Below are positions 16,513 through 24,216 of a stretch of 24,309 nucleotides of DNA, in pieces. The notes beneath the pieces are model-generated. The model was given only the letters and a program-made list of their open reading frames with translations. It did not search any database and had not been told where the DNA came from. A program made the translations under genes and the position numbers. Every line of letters begins with the position of its first letter. Position 1 is the first letter of the stretch. The DNA is from Lachnospiraceae bacterium UBA1755 (GTDB lineage: Bacteria; Bacillota; Clostridia; Lachnospirales; Lachnospiraceae): assembly GCA_002314805.1 (NCBI GenBank), contig DCHJ01000113.1, positions 25,552 through 49,860 on the forward strand, in the 5' to 3' direction.

Positions 16513-16584
16513 AATATCCCTCCGAGTATTTGATATTTATTTGCTCTGTATTTGCTATGCGCATCCCTGCGATACGCCTATATC

Positions 16585-16613
16585 AGTCTATCACTTTTAC
16601 AAAGCACGGTAAA
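16585..16613 (-). promoter_or_regulatory. Possible promoter of the catabolic cluster
   Basis: Upstream of paralogue C the minus strand reads TTTACC (16608-16613), 17 nt, TAGACT (16585-16590), each 4 of 6 to consensus. A GTTTACGTTTACC repeat overlaps the -35 side and could be an operator. The rest of the gene-free stretch 16513-16735 shows only A/T-rich sequence and a TTATTG...TTATTG repeat near 16660-16680. Confidence 0.35.
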
Positions 16614-16735
16614 CGTAAACAGTCTCAAAATCATTGTACCTCAAGGTTCCGATACTCAGCTTATTATTGCCCATTATTGCTTTTTTTGTTTTTTAACTGA
16701 CGGTATTTTCACTGCAGTCAAAAAGTCTGCGCAAA

Positions 16736-16764
16736 TTGACTTAATTCTTTCCATGTAGTATATT
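16736..16764 (+). promoter_or_regulatory. Promoter of the candidate antitoxin RNA
   Basis: TTGACT (16736-16741), exactly 17 nt, TATATT (16759-16764) on the plus strand, 5 of 6 matches in each box. It is the only strong plus-strand promoter I see in this intergenic region. It points at the terminator shared with the toxin gene. Confidence 0.7.
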
Positions 16765-16770
16765 TATATC

Positions 16771-16858
16771 AATCAAGGGAACTACCGATAGACGGTTGAC
16801 CCCGAAAATATTACTTACAAAAAAGTAACCTTTCCTTGGGTGAGGCGGTTACTTTTTT
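16771..16858 (+). ncRNA. Candidate type I antitoxin small RNA, convergent with the Hol-Tox gene
   Basis: The plus-strand promoter at 16736-16764 would start an RNA near 16771. It would end at the T-run of the bidirectional terminator at 16858, giving about 88 nt with no reading frame of note. Its first hairpin is GGGAACTACCG-ATAGA-CGGTTGACCCC (ACCG/CGGT core). Its last about 40 nt are fully complementary to the 3' end of the toxin mRNA, including its stop codon. This matches convergent type I antitoxins such as RatA of txpA/ratA. It is inferred from layout, not from expression. Confidence 0.6.
16819..16858. terminator. Bidirectional rho-independent terminator
   Basis: AAAAAAGTAACC (16819-16830) and GGTTACTTTTTT (16847-16858) form a 12-bp stem with a 16-nt loop. 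A T-run follows on both strands. It can stop the toxin mRNA on the minus strand and the small RNA on the plus strand. The toxin stop codon (16849-16851) lies in the stem. Confidence 0.88.
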
Positions 16859-16968
16859 GATGTTTTATCTTTTATCCACTCTATCAGTATCTTCGCAGTA
16901 AGGCCAAAGGCCGTTACTACAAGTCCGATAACCGACAGCACTATCGTGAGTAACTGATAATCCGTCAT
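16849..16968 (-). CDS. Hol-Tox-like small membrane peptide (candidate type I toxin)
   Basis: A 39-residue frame beginning MTDYQLLTIVLSVIGLVV, with one hydrophobic segment (residues about 8-26) and a basic tail ending WIKDKTSKK. A very strong AGGAGGG site stands just upstream with proper spacing to ATG 16968; the ATG nearer the site is out of frame. The M-(S/T)-D-Y/F start, hydrophobic helix and lysine tail fit the putative holin-like toxin family of Firmicutes. Known type I toxins of this size insert in and depolarise the membrane when unrepressed. It has its own promoter, a structured 80-nt leader and a shared terminator with an opposing small RNA. Function is inferred from family and layout. 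Confidence 0.8.
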   Translation of the reverse strand: MTDYQLLTIVLSVIGLVVTAFGLTAKILIEWIKDKTSKK

Positions 16969-16993
16969 ATGGCATCCCTCCTTTCACGATGTC

Positions 16994-17050
16994 CAGAGGG
17001 CTCCATTGCCCTCTGACTGAGGGCCAACCGCCTACCGTTATGGTAGCTCC
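16994..17050 (-). promoter_or_regulatory. Structured leader of the toxin mRNA with alternative hairpins
   Basis: Three elements can pair: CTACC-ATAAC-GGTAG (17032-17046), GCCCTC-AGTCA-GAGGGC (17008-17024), and CAGAGGGC-AATGGA-GCCCTCTG (16994-17015). The last two share the GAGGGC segment and cannot form together, and the second ends about 10 nt before the ribosome binding site. Such leaders commonly delay translation of type I toxins (family knowledge). Confidence 0.6.
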
Positions 17051-17056
17051 ATAGGC

Positions 17057-17085
17057 ATTATAACATGCCCATAAACATGTCTCCA
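17057..17085 (-). promoter_or_regulatory. Promoter of the toxin gene
   Basis: The minus strand has an extended -10, TGTTATAAT (TATAAT at 17057-17062), and a weak -35, TGGAGA (17080-17085), with 17-nt spacing. The start site would be near 17050, giving a leader of about 80 nt. Confidence 0.7.
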
Positions 17086-17100
17086 TATTGACTTTTTATA

Positions 17101-17124
17101 GTGCATATGTATGTGCATATGTAA
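17101..17124 (+). repeat. 12-bp tandem repeat upstream of the toxin promoter
   Basis: GTGCATATGTAT (17101-17112) is followed by GTGCATATGTAA (17113-17124). It lies between the MFS stop codon and the toxin promoter, 16 nt upstream of the -35 box. The GTGCATAT core also occurs in the palindrome upstream of the ABC operon (24291-24297). A regulator site is possible but unproven. Confidence 0.6.
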
Positions 17125-17168
17125 TCCGGTTCTGATATGCGCGGACATTCTTCAGTCTTTCCGGTTTT

Positions 17169-18455
17169 CTATCTCCCGGCGTACACGGATGTCTTTCCGC
17201 TCTTTTTATAGAAGATAAGTAACAATACTATACATACTATCTCAATACTCCCATAGAGGATCCACACCGGAGAATATGCTCCTGTCAGGTCGAAAAGTCC
17301 GCTGGTGATGACCCCAGAGAACGCGCTTGCAAGCATGGTACCCATGGACACTTTTGAAATGATCCTGGTGTATTCATCTCCGATTGCAAAGGTCTCGACC
17401 ATGGACGGCATTACGATCGTATTATGTGCTGCAGTAATTCCGAGGAAGAATGCACAGATGAACATAAGTACTACAGCATCTCCACTCAGCCCCAGACCGA
17501 AGTAAGATACAGCCACCAGTATCATCGATATCAGCAGGGTGGTCTTCTTGCCATACTTATCCATGCACACCCCCATAACTGCCTTGCTTGAAAGGTTGCC
17601 CAGCATAAGTGCGGTGGTAAGCGTTGCTCCGATTGCAGCTGCCAGTCCCCTGGAAGCAGCAAAGTTCGCAAGATGCGACGATACGCAGGACAGCAGGTTG
17701 AGCAGTGTCGCAAGTAACAGGCAGATGATGAACTTTCCTGTCTTCTGCCTCCCGGAAAATCTGCTGCTAAAGAATTGCTGAGCTGCCTTTCCGTGATCGT
17801 CGGTCCTGGCTTCAGACAGGCTGTGTACGTTGGTCCTGGCTCCATAAGGCAGCATCCCGATTTCTTCCGGTGTCTTTCTTACCACGATCAGCACTATGGG
17901 GCACGCGACAATCATTGCTATTGCAGAATTGATAAGTACTGCAGTCCTCCATCCCAGACTCTCGATGAGCGCACTTACGATCGGATTCATAACAGCACCC
18001 GCGATCCCTGATGAAAGCATGCACATGCCAAGTGCAAAACCCTTTTTCTGATGGAACCATGCGTTTATGAGCATTGGTGCCGGGACATACAAGACGAATG
18101 CTGCACCGATACCCAATAATGCACATATACAGCAGTAATATATATAATTGTGTGTGAACGCCTTCAGTAAAAATCCCGCTGCATAAATGAATACACTGAT
18201 GAACAGTACCCACTTTGTCGGGAACCTCTTATATACTTTATCTACTATCAATAAAGTCAGGACCGACACAAGTCCTGAGATAATTCCTGCTGCTGAATAC
18301 TGTGTAGCACTCCATCCCAGATCCTTAAGCATCGGTGGCATAAAGATACCCTGGGTATTGATGAGGATGCCCATAGTAGCGCCATAAAAGGCGATGCAGC
18401 TTGCCAATATATACCACGCATAGTGTGGTCTTTTTATATGTGATTCCGTTTCCAT
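17169..18455 (-). CDS. MFS transporter, oxalate/formate antiporter-like
   Basis: 428 residues with about twelve membrane segments in two halves and a hydrophilic loop around residues 205-235. The start, HYAWYILASCIAFYGATMGILINTQGIF, and the motif AWFHQKKGFALGMCMLSSGIAG, followed by IESLGWRTAVLINS, are typical of the OFA/monocarboxylate-porter-like MFS group, which moves small carboxylates. It stands alone between the terminator of the ABC operon and the toxin locus. The upstream gap (18456-18544) may hold a promoter (TTGCAT...TATCTA on the minus strand), but this is weak. Likely role: carboxylate uptake or export linked to the neighbouring catabolic cluster. Confidence 0.9.
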   Translation of the reverse strand: METESHIKRPHYAWYILASCIAFYGATMGILINTQGIFMPPMLKDLGWSATQYSAAGIISGLVSVLTLLIVDKVYKRFPTKWVLFISVFIYAAGFLLKAFTHNYIYYCCICALLGIGAAFVLYVPAPMLINAWFHQKKGFALGMCMLSSGIAGAVMNPIVSALIESLGWRTAVLINSAIAMIVACPIVLIVVRKTPEEIGMLPYGARTNVHSLSEARTDDHGKAAQQFFSSRFSGRQKTGKFIICLLLATLLNLLSCVSSHLANFAASRGLAAAIGATLTTALMLGNLSSKAVMGVCMDKYGKKTTLLISMILVAVSYFGLGLSGDAVVLMFICAFFLGITAAHNTIVMPSMVETFAIGDEYTRIISKVSMGTMLASAFSGVITSGLFDLTGAYSPVWILYGSIEIVCIVLLLIFYKKSGKTSVYAGR

Positions 18456-18544
18456 TTCCGGATAATTTCCTGTTTGTATTATTAGATATTACAGTACATT
18501 TTTCTGATGCAAATACAGCTATTGATCAGTACAATATCCAAACC

Positions 18545-18581
18545 TAAAATTGGAGCCAATGGGAATGATCCCATTGACTCC
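18545..18581 (-). terminator. Terminator of the ABC importer/PIG-L operon
   Basis: On the minus strand GGAGTCAATGGGA-TCAT-TCCCATTGGCTCC forms a 13-bp stem with one G-U pair (plus-strand 18552-18581), followed by AATTTTAGG. It starts 19 nt after the PIG-L stop codon. The T-run is short, so termination may be partial. Confidence 0.75.
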
Positions 18582-18600
18582 GGACATTTATTATGATTTC

Positions 18601-19326
18601 TTACGGAAGGACACGCTCTGTCATGCGTGTTCTCATGCCATCGAGTGCACGGACAAAGCCCTCTGCATATTTGCACTGAGCCTGCATTCCTCTGAACTCT
18701 GATGTGATCCTGATGGTATCGAAGAATCTGTCCTCGTCACCACGCATAGAAGCATAATTATCTGCCATCCATGCACGCTGTGATTCCATGCAGTTGAGCA
18801 TCTTCATCTTTGTATCATAGAAATCTGTGATATCCACATAATCTGTAGGAACAAATCTCATTGAGCAGGATGGCTCAAAATACCAGATCGACGGAATTAC
18901 GTCATATGGCGGCTCTTCTGTCTCAAGCTTTGCAATCGGGATCATGACAGCGATATCGTTGATGATCTTGCCTGTAAGCTCATGATCAGGATTGTAATCC
19001 TCAGGATAATGTGTGAAGATCACGTCTGCTTTGCAATGACGTACCAGATTGATGAAATCAAGTCTTGTCTTTCTCGGCTCTTCAAAAAACATCTCATCGT
19101 GATAGTCAAGGCAGATATACTCTGCTCCGATGATAGCTGCTGAATTGGCAGCCTCCTGCTTTCTGATCCTGCCTATCTCTTCCATGGGAAGGGTCGCTGA
19201 ACCGATATCACCATTAGTTGCCGTAGCAATAAAAACCTTATGTCCGAGTGATGCATACTTGGCCAATGTACCGGCGCACATTGTCTCCACATCATCAGGA
19301 TGTGCTCCTACTGCAAGAATATTCAT
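18601..19326 (-). CDS. PIG-L/LmbE family deacetylase
   Basis: 241 residues. The zinc site is plain: AVGAHPDDVE (H9, D11, D12) at the N-terminus and NPDHELTG (the distal His) near residue 123. TATNGDIGS and RKQEAANSAAIIG are standard family segments. Members remove acetyl or other acyl groups from N-acylated amino sugars and related amides, in the cytoplasm. It is the last gene of the ABC importer operon, 21 nt after the second permease, so it probably processes the imported compound. The substrate is unknown; an N-acylated glycoside or amino sugar is the family expectation. Confidence 0.92.
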   Translation of the reverse strand: MNILAVGAHPDDVETMCAGTLAKYASLGHKVFIATATNGDIGSATLPMEEIGRIRKQEAANSAAIIGAEYICLDYHDEMFFEEPRKTRLDFINLVRHCKADVIFTHYPEDYNPDHELTGKIINDIAVMIPIAKLETEEPPYDVIPSIWYFEPSCSMRFVPTDYVDITDFYDTKMKMLNCMESQRAWMADNYASMRGDEDRFFDTIRITSEFRGMQAQCKYAEGFVRALDGMRTRMTERVLP

Positions 19327-19347
19327 ACTATGCCTCCCAAAGATAAA

Positions 19348-20304
19348 TTAGTTCTTCTTTCTTTCGATCTGGAACAGAACTCCGAGGAACAGGATAAGGC
19401 CTGTTGCAACATACTGATATGCGTCGTCAAGACCTACCATTACAAGTCCCTGCTTTACGATGTATACGACCAGTACTCCGAGGAAGGTAAGTGCGAGGTT
19501 GGACTTACCACCGGACATTGATGTACCACCGACGATAGATGAAGCGATACCTTCAAGGCAAAGGGTCTCGCCCATGAATGCAGGAGCCGTACCTACACGT
19601 GATCCGTAAAGCATACCTGCGATAGAAGCAAGTGTTCCTGTGAGAAGGAATACGAAGAACTGAACCATTCTTACGTTGATACCGCTGATATGTGCACAGG
19701 CTGCATTGGAACCTACAAGATAAATACTGCGGCCCAGCTTCCTGTACCTTAAGAACAGCCATACCAGAACATACAGGCAGAGCATTACGATGATCGGTAT
19801 CTGAATGACTCCGAAAGCCTTTGCCTGTCCGATTACCAGATACTTCTTACATGTCTCGGCAACCATCTTTACAGGCATACCTTCTGTGATGATGTATACT
19901 ATTCCTCTGTATACGAGCTGCATTGCATATGTAGTGATGAATGCGTTCATATGAAGGAACGAAACAAGACATCCGTTTACAACACCTGCCAGAAGACCTA
20001 TGCAGAGACCTACGATAACTGCAGGTACTGCCTCGCCCGTTGCATTTACGACCTTAGCTGCAAATACACCTGCAAGAGACGCGATAAGACCTACTGACAT
20101 ATCGAAGTATCCTGCAGTGATCGCAGTGCACTCACCGATAGCTACGATAGCTACAGGCACTGCTGTAAGCAGTATCGAATGAATACTGCTGAATGTTATG
20201 AATGCCGGATTGATAATCGTGAATACTACAGACAGAAGTATAATAAGTCCGCCAAGGATAAACGGCAGGAGCTTTTCACGACTCGTTGTTTTAAGCTTAT
20301 TCAT
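19348..20304 (-). CDS. Sugar-type ABC transporter permease (RbsC family), second
   Basis: 318 residues with about nine or ten membrane helices and the BPD_transp_2 signatures ITAGYFDMSVGLIASLAG near residue 65, and IASSIVGGTSMSGGKSNL (the EAA-like loop) near residue 250. The C-terminus ends GVLFQIERKKN. It begins 15 nt after the first permease and shares only moderate similarity with it, so the channel is probably a heterodimer rather than the RbsC homodimer. Confidence 0.93.
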   Translation of the reverse strand: MNKLKTTSREKLLPFILGGLIILLSVVFTIINPAFITFSSIHSILLTAVPVAIVAIGECTAITAGYFDMSVGLIASLAGVFAAKVVNATGEAVPAVIVGLCIGLLAGVVNGCLVSFLHMNAFITTYAMQLVYRGIVYIITEGMPVKMVAETCKKYLVIGQAKAFGVIQIPIIVMLCLYVLVWLFLRYRKLGRSIYLVGSNAACAHISGINVRMVQFFVFLLTGTLASIAGMLYGSRVGTAPAFMGETLCLEGIASSIVGGTSMSGGKSNLALTFLGVLVVYIVKQGLVMVGLDDAYQYVATGLILFLGVLFQIERKKN

Positions 20305-20319
20305 GATTTCTCTCCTCCC

Positions 20320-21261
20320 TTATTTCTTCTTTTCTGTCTGAACCAGGATGGCGAGTACCAGAATAACACCGGTCGTGATGTACTGATAGAATGCCGGAAC
20401 CTGAATCATGTTAAGACCGTTCTGAACAGTCATGATGAAAACTGCACCCACGAAGGTCATTGCCAGATTGGTCTTTCCTGCCTTGGAGCCTCCGATAGTA
20501 GCAGCTGCAATACCCTGCATTGCGTACATACCGCCGACCTTGGGCTGACCTGAACCTGAACGTGATGCAAAGAGTGCGCCTGCAAGTGCTGCGAGGAAAC
20601 CCGAAAGAGCAAATGCAAATATCTTGCCTCTTACGATATTGATACCTGCGTTCTTGGCAGCCTCAGGGTTGCCTCCGATAACGTAGAGCTCACGTCCGAG
20701 TTTGGTAAACTTATAAACCAGATACATGATGACATAGGCAAGTACGAGGATCAGCACCATAGGAGTGACTCCTGTCTTAAGCATGTCATACTGACCGAGG
20801 ACCTTAAAGGCCTTGAACTTGGTCATTCTCACTGCTTCACCCTTGGTAACAATGAGAACGCAGCCCTGCCAGATATTCATAAGAGCAAAGGTCGTCATCC
20901 ATGGCGGCATATTGAGCGCACCTACCGAAAGACCTGCCAGTATACCTGATGCAAGACCGAACAGAAGTGCAACCGCAAGCGCTGCATATGTGGGCCAGCC
21001 GCTTGAAGCAATGAGTGTTGTCCAGATAATACCCGAGAAGCATGCTACATAGCCGACGGACATATCAAAGCCGCCGATCATAAGACATGTACTCTCTGAA
21101 ATAGCTACCAGTCCAAGCGGAACAGCTGCTATGAGAATTGCTACGATATTATCCCATTTAAGGAAATAAGGTGAAATAACCGAGAAGATGATGATCGCAA
21201 CAACAAGTACTGAAAGAATTACGATATTCTGTCTGGCATCACGAGATAATTTCTTTGTCAT
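20320..21261 (-). CDS. Sugar-type ABC transporter permease (RbsC family), first
   Basis: 313 residues, about nine or ten membrane helices. Family motifs are CLMIGGFDMSVGYVACFSG near residue 62, KFTKLGRELYVIGGNPEAAKNAGIN in mid-protein and QGIAAATIGGSKAGKTNL near residue 245. It starts 24 nt after the ATPase gene. With the second permease, ATPase and binding protein it makes a complete carbohydrate-uptake-2 (CUT2) type importer in the cytoplasmic membrane. Confidence 0.93.
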   Translation of the reverse strand: MTKKLSRDARQNIVILSVLVVAIIIFSVISPYFLKWDNIVAILIAAVPLGLVAISESTCLMIGGFDMSVGYVACFSGIIWTTLIASSGWPTYAALAVALLFGLASGILAGLSVGALNMPPWMTTFALMNIWQGCVLIVTKGEAVRMTKFKAFKVLGQYDMLKTGVTPMVLILVLAYVIMYLVYKFTKLGRELYVIGGNPEAAKNAGINIVRGKIFAFALSGFLAALAGALFASRSGSGQPKVGGMYAMQGIAAATIGGSKAGKTNLAMTFVGAVFIMTVQNGLNMIQVPAFYQYITTGVILVLAILVQTEKKK

Positions 21262-21285
21262 ATATTTTTCTCCCTCCTTCCAGAC

Positions 21286-22794
21286 TTACTTTGAGAATGC
21301 ATACTGGATTACATCTTCCTCGGTAAGGTTCTTATTATCCAGTACTGCTGTCTGTCTTCCTTCGCACATAACAACTATCCTGTCACTTACACCGAGGATC
21401 TCCGGTAATTCAGATGAAACCATGATTATTGCCTTGCCCTGCTTTGCAAGGTCGTGAAGTGCCGCATAAACCTCAGCCTTGGCACCGACATCAATACCTC
21501 TTGTAGGCTCATCAACGATGAGTATCTGACAATCTGCAAGGACCCACTTTGCAAGAACGACCTTCTGCTGGTTACCGCCTGAAAGGCCGCCTGCCACCTG
21601 ATCGATACCTGTTGCCTTAACGCTGAAGATATCCATACCCTTGGCAGCATATTCCTTCTCTTTTTTCAGGTCGAGCATACCCAGTCCGCCTGTAATTGCA
21701 GGGAAGTTGGTCATAGAAAGGTTCCACTTGATCGCCTGGATCAGCATGAGTCCCTCACCTCGGCGGTCCTCTGTAACAAGACCGATACCTTCCTTGATGG
21801 CATCTCTCGGGATCTTGATATTAACCTTCTTACCGAATATTTCAAGCTCGCCGCTGTCCTTGGGATCAGCTCCGAAAAGACCTCTTACAAATTCTGTACG
21901 TCCGGCTCCTACAAGTCCGTACATACCGAGGATCTCTCCCTTGTGAACTTCAATATTTATGTTCTGATAGAACCTGCCGTGGCTGTAGTTTGACGCCTTG
22001 AGGGCAACCTCAGCCTGTACGTCAGCACCCGGATTGGCATCGCCGAACATGTTAAGATCACGTCCGATCATCATTGCTATAAGATCGCTGGTCTGGATCT
22101 CACTGACCTCTCTTGTGCCGATATAGTGTCCGTCGCGGAATACTGAAACCTGATCACAGAGCTGGAAGATCTCCTTGAGTCTGTGACTTACGTATACCAC
22201 AGCCAGCCCCTTTGCTCTCAGACCCCTGATAAGGTCAAACAGCACTTCAACTTCATTATCTGAAAGTGAAGATGTAGGCTCATCAAATGCGATAACCTTG
22301 ATATTGTCACTGGTAAAAGCTCTCATGATCTCAATGAGCTGCCAAGCGCCCATTCCGAGTTCGCCTGCCTTCTGGCGAATATCGATCTTGTCACCTGCTT
22401 TGCCAAGCATAGCTTTTACTTCGTTTGCTTTCGAATAAATTGTCTTCCAGTCAACCAACCCGGACTTTGTCCTTGGGAGGTTGCCAAGGAAGATGTTCTC
22501 TGCTACAGAAAGTTCAGGAAGCATCTGCATTTCCTGAGGTACTACGTGAATACCATATTTCTTAGCAACATCTACATTGGGTACTTCGATCTGCTTTCCC
22601 TCAAGATAAATCTCACCCTCGTCCTTTGTATAAAGACCTGTAATGATCTTAAGGACCGTAGACTTACCGGCACCATTCTCTCCGCAGAGAGCATGGACCT
22701 TGCCCGGTTCAAGAGAGAGCTCCACGTTATCGAGTACCTTATTCCCGTAAAAGGATTTGGAAATATGTTCCGCTCTTAAAATAACGTTACTCAT
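21286..22794 (-). CDS. Sugar-type ABC transporter ATP-binding protein (RbsA/MglA family, two nucleotide-binding domains)
   Basis: 502 residues from ATG 22794, the RbsA length. First domain: Walker A GENGAGKST (residues 38-46), a degenerate signature LGMGAWQLIEIMRAF, Walker B VIAFDEPTSSLS, switch VVYVSHRL. Second domain: a modified Walker A GLVGAGRTE as usual in CUT2 ATPases, the intact signature LSGGNQQKVVLAKWV, and Walker B ILIVDEPTRGID. I chose 22794 because GCGAGG lies 6 nt upstream and MSNVILRAEHISKSF matches family starts; a longer frame from 22836 lacks a site. A hairpin lies in the 101-nt gap to the binding-protein gene. Confidence 0.95.
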   Translation of the reverse strand: MSNVILRAEHISKSFYGNKVLDNVELSLEPGKVHALCGENGAGKSTVLKIITGLYTKDEGEIYLEGKQIEVPNVDVAKKYGIHVVPQEMQMLPELSVAENIFLGNLPRTKSGLVDWKTIYSKANEVKAMLGKAGDKIDIRQKAGELGMGAWQLIEIMRAFTSDNIKVIAFDEPTSSLSDNEVEVLFDLIRGLRAKGLAVVYVSHRLKEIFQLCDQVSVFRDGHYIGTREVSEIQTSDLIAMMIGRDLNMFGDANPGADVQAEVALKASNYSHGRFYQNINIEVHKGEILGMYGLVGAGRTEFVRGLFGADPKDSGELEIFGKKVNIKIPRDAIKEGIGLVTEDRRGEGLMLIQAIKWNLSMTNFPAITGGLGMLDLKKEKEYAAKGMDIFSVKATGIDQVAGGLSGGNQQKVVLAKWVLADCQILIVDEPTRGIDVGAKAEVYAALHDLAKQGKAIIMVSSELPEILGVSDRIVVMCEGRQTAVLDNKNLTEEDVIQYAFSK

Positions 22795-22836
22795 AATTAA
22801 CCTCGCAGTATGTTTTGTAAAGTTCCTAAAATGCAT

Positions 22837-22865
22837 CCGGGACGGCGACTAGGCCGCCGCCCCGG
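22837..22865 (-). terminator. GC-rich intergenic hairpin between binding-protein and ATPase genes
   Basis: CCGGGACGGCG (22837-22847) and CGCCGCCCCGG (22855-22865) form an 11-bp stem; on the minus-strand RNA the one mismatch becomes a G-U pair. Only a short T-stretch follows (ATGCATTTTAGG). It probably acts as a partial terminator or mRNA 3' stabiliser that keeps binding-protein levels above those of the membrane parts, as in many importer operons. Confidence 0.6.
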
Positions 22866-22895
22866 AAATTTCATTGAATCATCAGTCAGTACTGA

Positions 22896-24167
22896 TTACT
22901 CGAAATACTGTGCATGAATCTCATCAACTGTTGTTGCATCACACGGAATGAAAGCATAGCCTGTGAAGCATGGGATCGGTGTTCCGTTCTCAACGAGGTC
23001 GATGATGATCTCGCCCATACCAACTCCTGAAGGAGCTGAAGCAAGGAATGCGCCGAAGCAGCAGTTCTTTGCCTTCTCATCCTCACGCATTACCTGAAGC
23101 GGCTCTTCTGTTGAGAAGCAGTCAGCTACAAGTACATTAGCAAGGTCAATGTTGTTCTCCTTGAAAAGTGTGATAGTCGGAGCAACTGATGCAGCACCGC
23201 CTGCTGATACTACCCACTTGTCAACGTTAGCCATGTTAGCCTGTACCAGCGGAGCGAACTTAGCGATACACTCATCACCGAGTGAGCCGCCGCAGTCAAG
23301 CCACTGAATCTGTGACTCCGGGATATCGGGATAAGCTGCAAGGAATGCATCTGAGAAACCTACGTTACGAAGGTGAATAGCCTCAACTGCCGGTGAATCC
23401 TGGAATACGAGCATGAAGTTGCTGTAATCATCTGCTACGTCAGCGAAGAAATCACGATCTGCTGCTGCCTTTGCAACAAGCTTACCAAGCTCATTGTGAA
23501 GGAAGTAGTCATCAAGTCCGTAGTGAGGAGCATAGAATCCGTATGCGTCAGGACCCGGGTCATCAGTTGTAAGGTAAGCAATACCTGCTTCCTGAAGGAG
23601 GTCTACAGCGTCAGGAAGGAGTGCTGTGTTAACAGGTGTAAGAACTACAGCATCGAAGTCCTGATTGATGATGTTCTGAACGCCATCCATCCATGCCTGC
23701 TCGTCTGAGTTAGCATCGATGAAGAGGTACTCATAACCCTGAGCCTCAACAGTCTCACCAAGTGAGTTAGCCTTTGGTGTGAACCATGCGCCTGAGAACT
23801 TGCAAACGAAAGCAACCTTAACTGCTCCGTCTTCCTTGAAATCCTTGTAGTTAGGATAGTTTGAATAGTACCAGTTTCCTGTTGAATCACTGTGATCATA
23901 TCCGGCATACGGATCGCCTACAAGTGTACCTGCATCACGAGCCTCTGCTGCCTCTTCCTCTGTAAGGATGCCCTCTGCGGGAGCTGCTGCCTCTGCCGGT
24001 GCCTCTGCTGCTGCCTCTTCCTTAGCTTCTGCAACTGCCTCTTCTGCTGCCTCAGCTACTGCTTCGACTGCCTTTTCAGCTGCTGCCTGCTGCTCTGGTG
24101 CTGCACCGCATGCTGCGAGTGAAAGAACCATAGCTGAAGCCAAAACGATTGCTAAAATCTTCTTCAT
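22896..24167 (-). CDS. Lipoprotein substrate-binding protein of the ABC importer (type I periplasmic-binding fold)
   Basis: 423 residues from ATG 24167, chosen because AGGAGG stands at the right distance and MKKILAIVLASAMVLSLAACG is a complete lipoprotein signal with lipobox LAAC. The Cys would be lipidated and anchor the protein on the outer face of the membrane. Residues about 22-70 are an Ala/Glu-rich flexible linker. The mature domain starts near VKVAFVCKFSG and shows the type I sugar-binding pattern (ANSDEQAWMDGVQNIINQ, DAVVLTPVNT). Mature length exceeds that of typical ribose-binding proteins. Ligand not identifiable; the co-transcribed PIG-L deacetylase points to an acylated amino compound. 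Confidence 0.94.
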   Translation of the reverse strand: MKKILAIVLASAMVLSLAACGAAPEQQAAAEKAVEAVAEAAEEAVAEAKEEAAAEAPAEAAAPAEGILTEEEAAEARDAGTLVGDPYAGYDHSDSTGNWYYSNYPNYKDFKEDGAVKVAFVCKFSGAWFTPKANSLGETVEAQGYEYLFIDANSDEQAWMDGVQNIINQDFDAVVLTPVNTALLPDAVDLLQEAGIAYLTTDDPGPDAYGFYAPHYGLDDYFLHNELGKLVAKAAADRDFFADVADDYSNFMLVFQDSPAVEAIHLRNVGFSDAFLAAYPDIPESQIQWLDCGGSLGDECIAKFAPLVQANMANVDKWVVSAGGAASVAPTITLFKENNIDLANVLVADCFSTEEPLQVMREDEKAKNCCFGAFLASAPSGVGMGEIIIDLVENGTPIPCFTGYAFIPCDATTVDEIHAQYFE

Positions 24168-24216
24168 TTCTTTTCCTCCTAATAGATTTTGTTGCACTGT
24201 TCATTAAAACAGTAAA

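Noticed and set aside
16552..16758. Plus-strand 68-codon frame upstream of the D-aminoacylase gene
   Set aside because: No binding site, low complexity, and it covers probable promoter sequences on both strands.
16865..17086. 73-codon minus-strand frame across the toxin leader
   Set aside because: It runs through the promoter and the leader hairpins in another frame than the peptide with the strong ribosome binding site.
22795..22836. Upstream ATG of the ABC ATPase
   Set aside because: No binding site there; GCGAGG lies in front of the ATG at 22794, which gives the usual family length.
24168..24197. Upstream ATG of the substrate-binding protein
   Set aside because: It would put ten residues ahead of a perfect lipoprotein signal and include the AGGAGG ribosome binding site as coding sequence.
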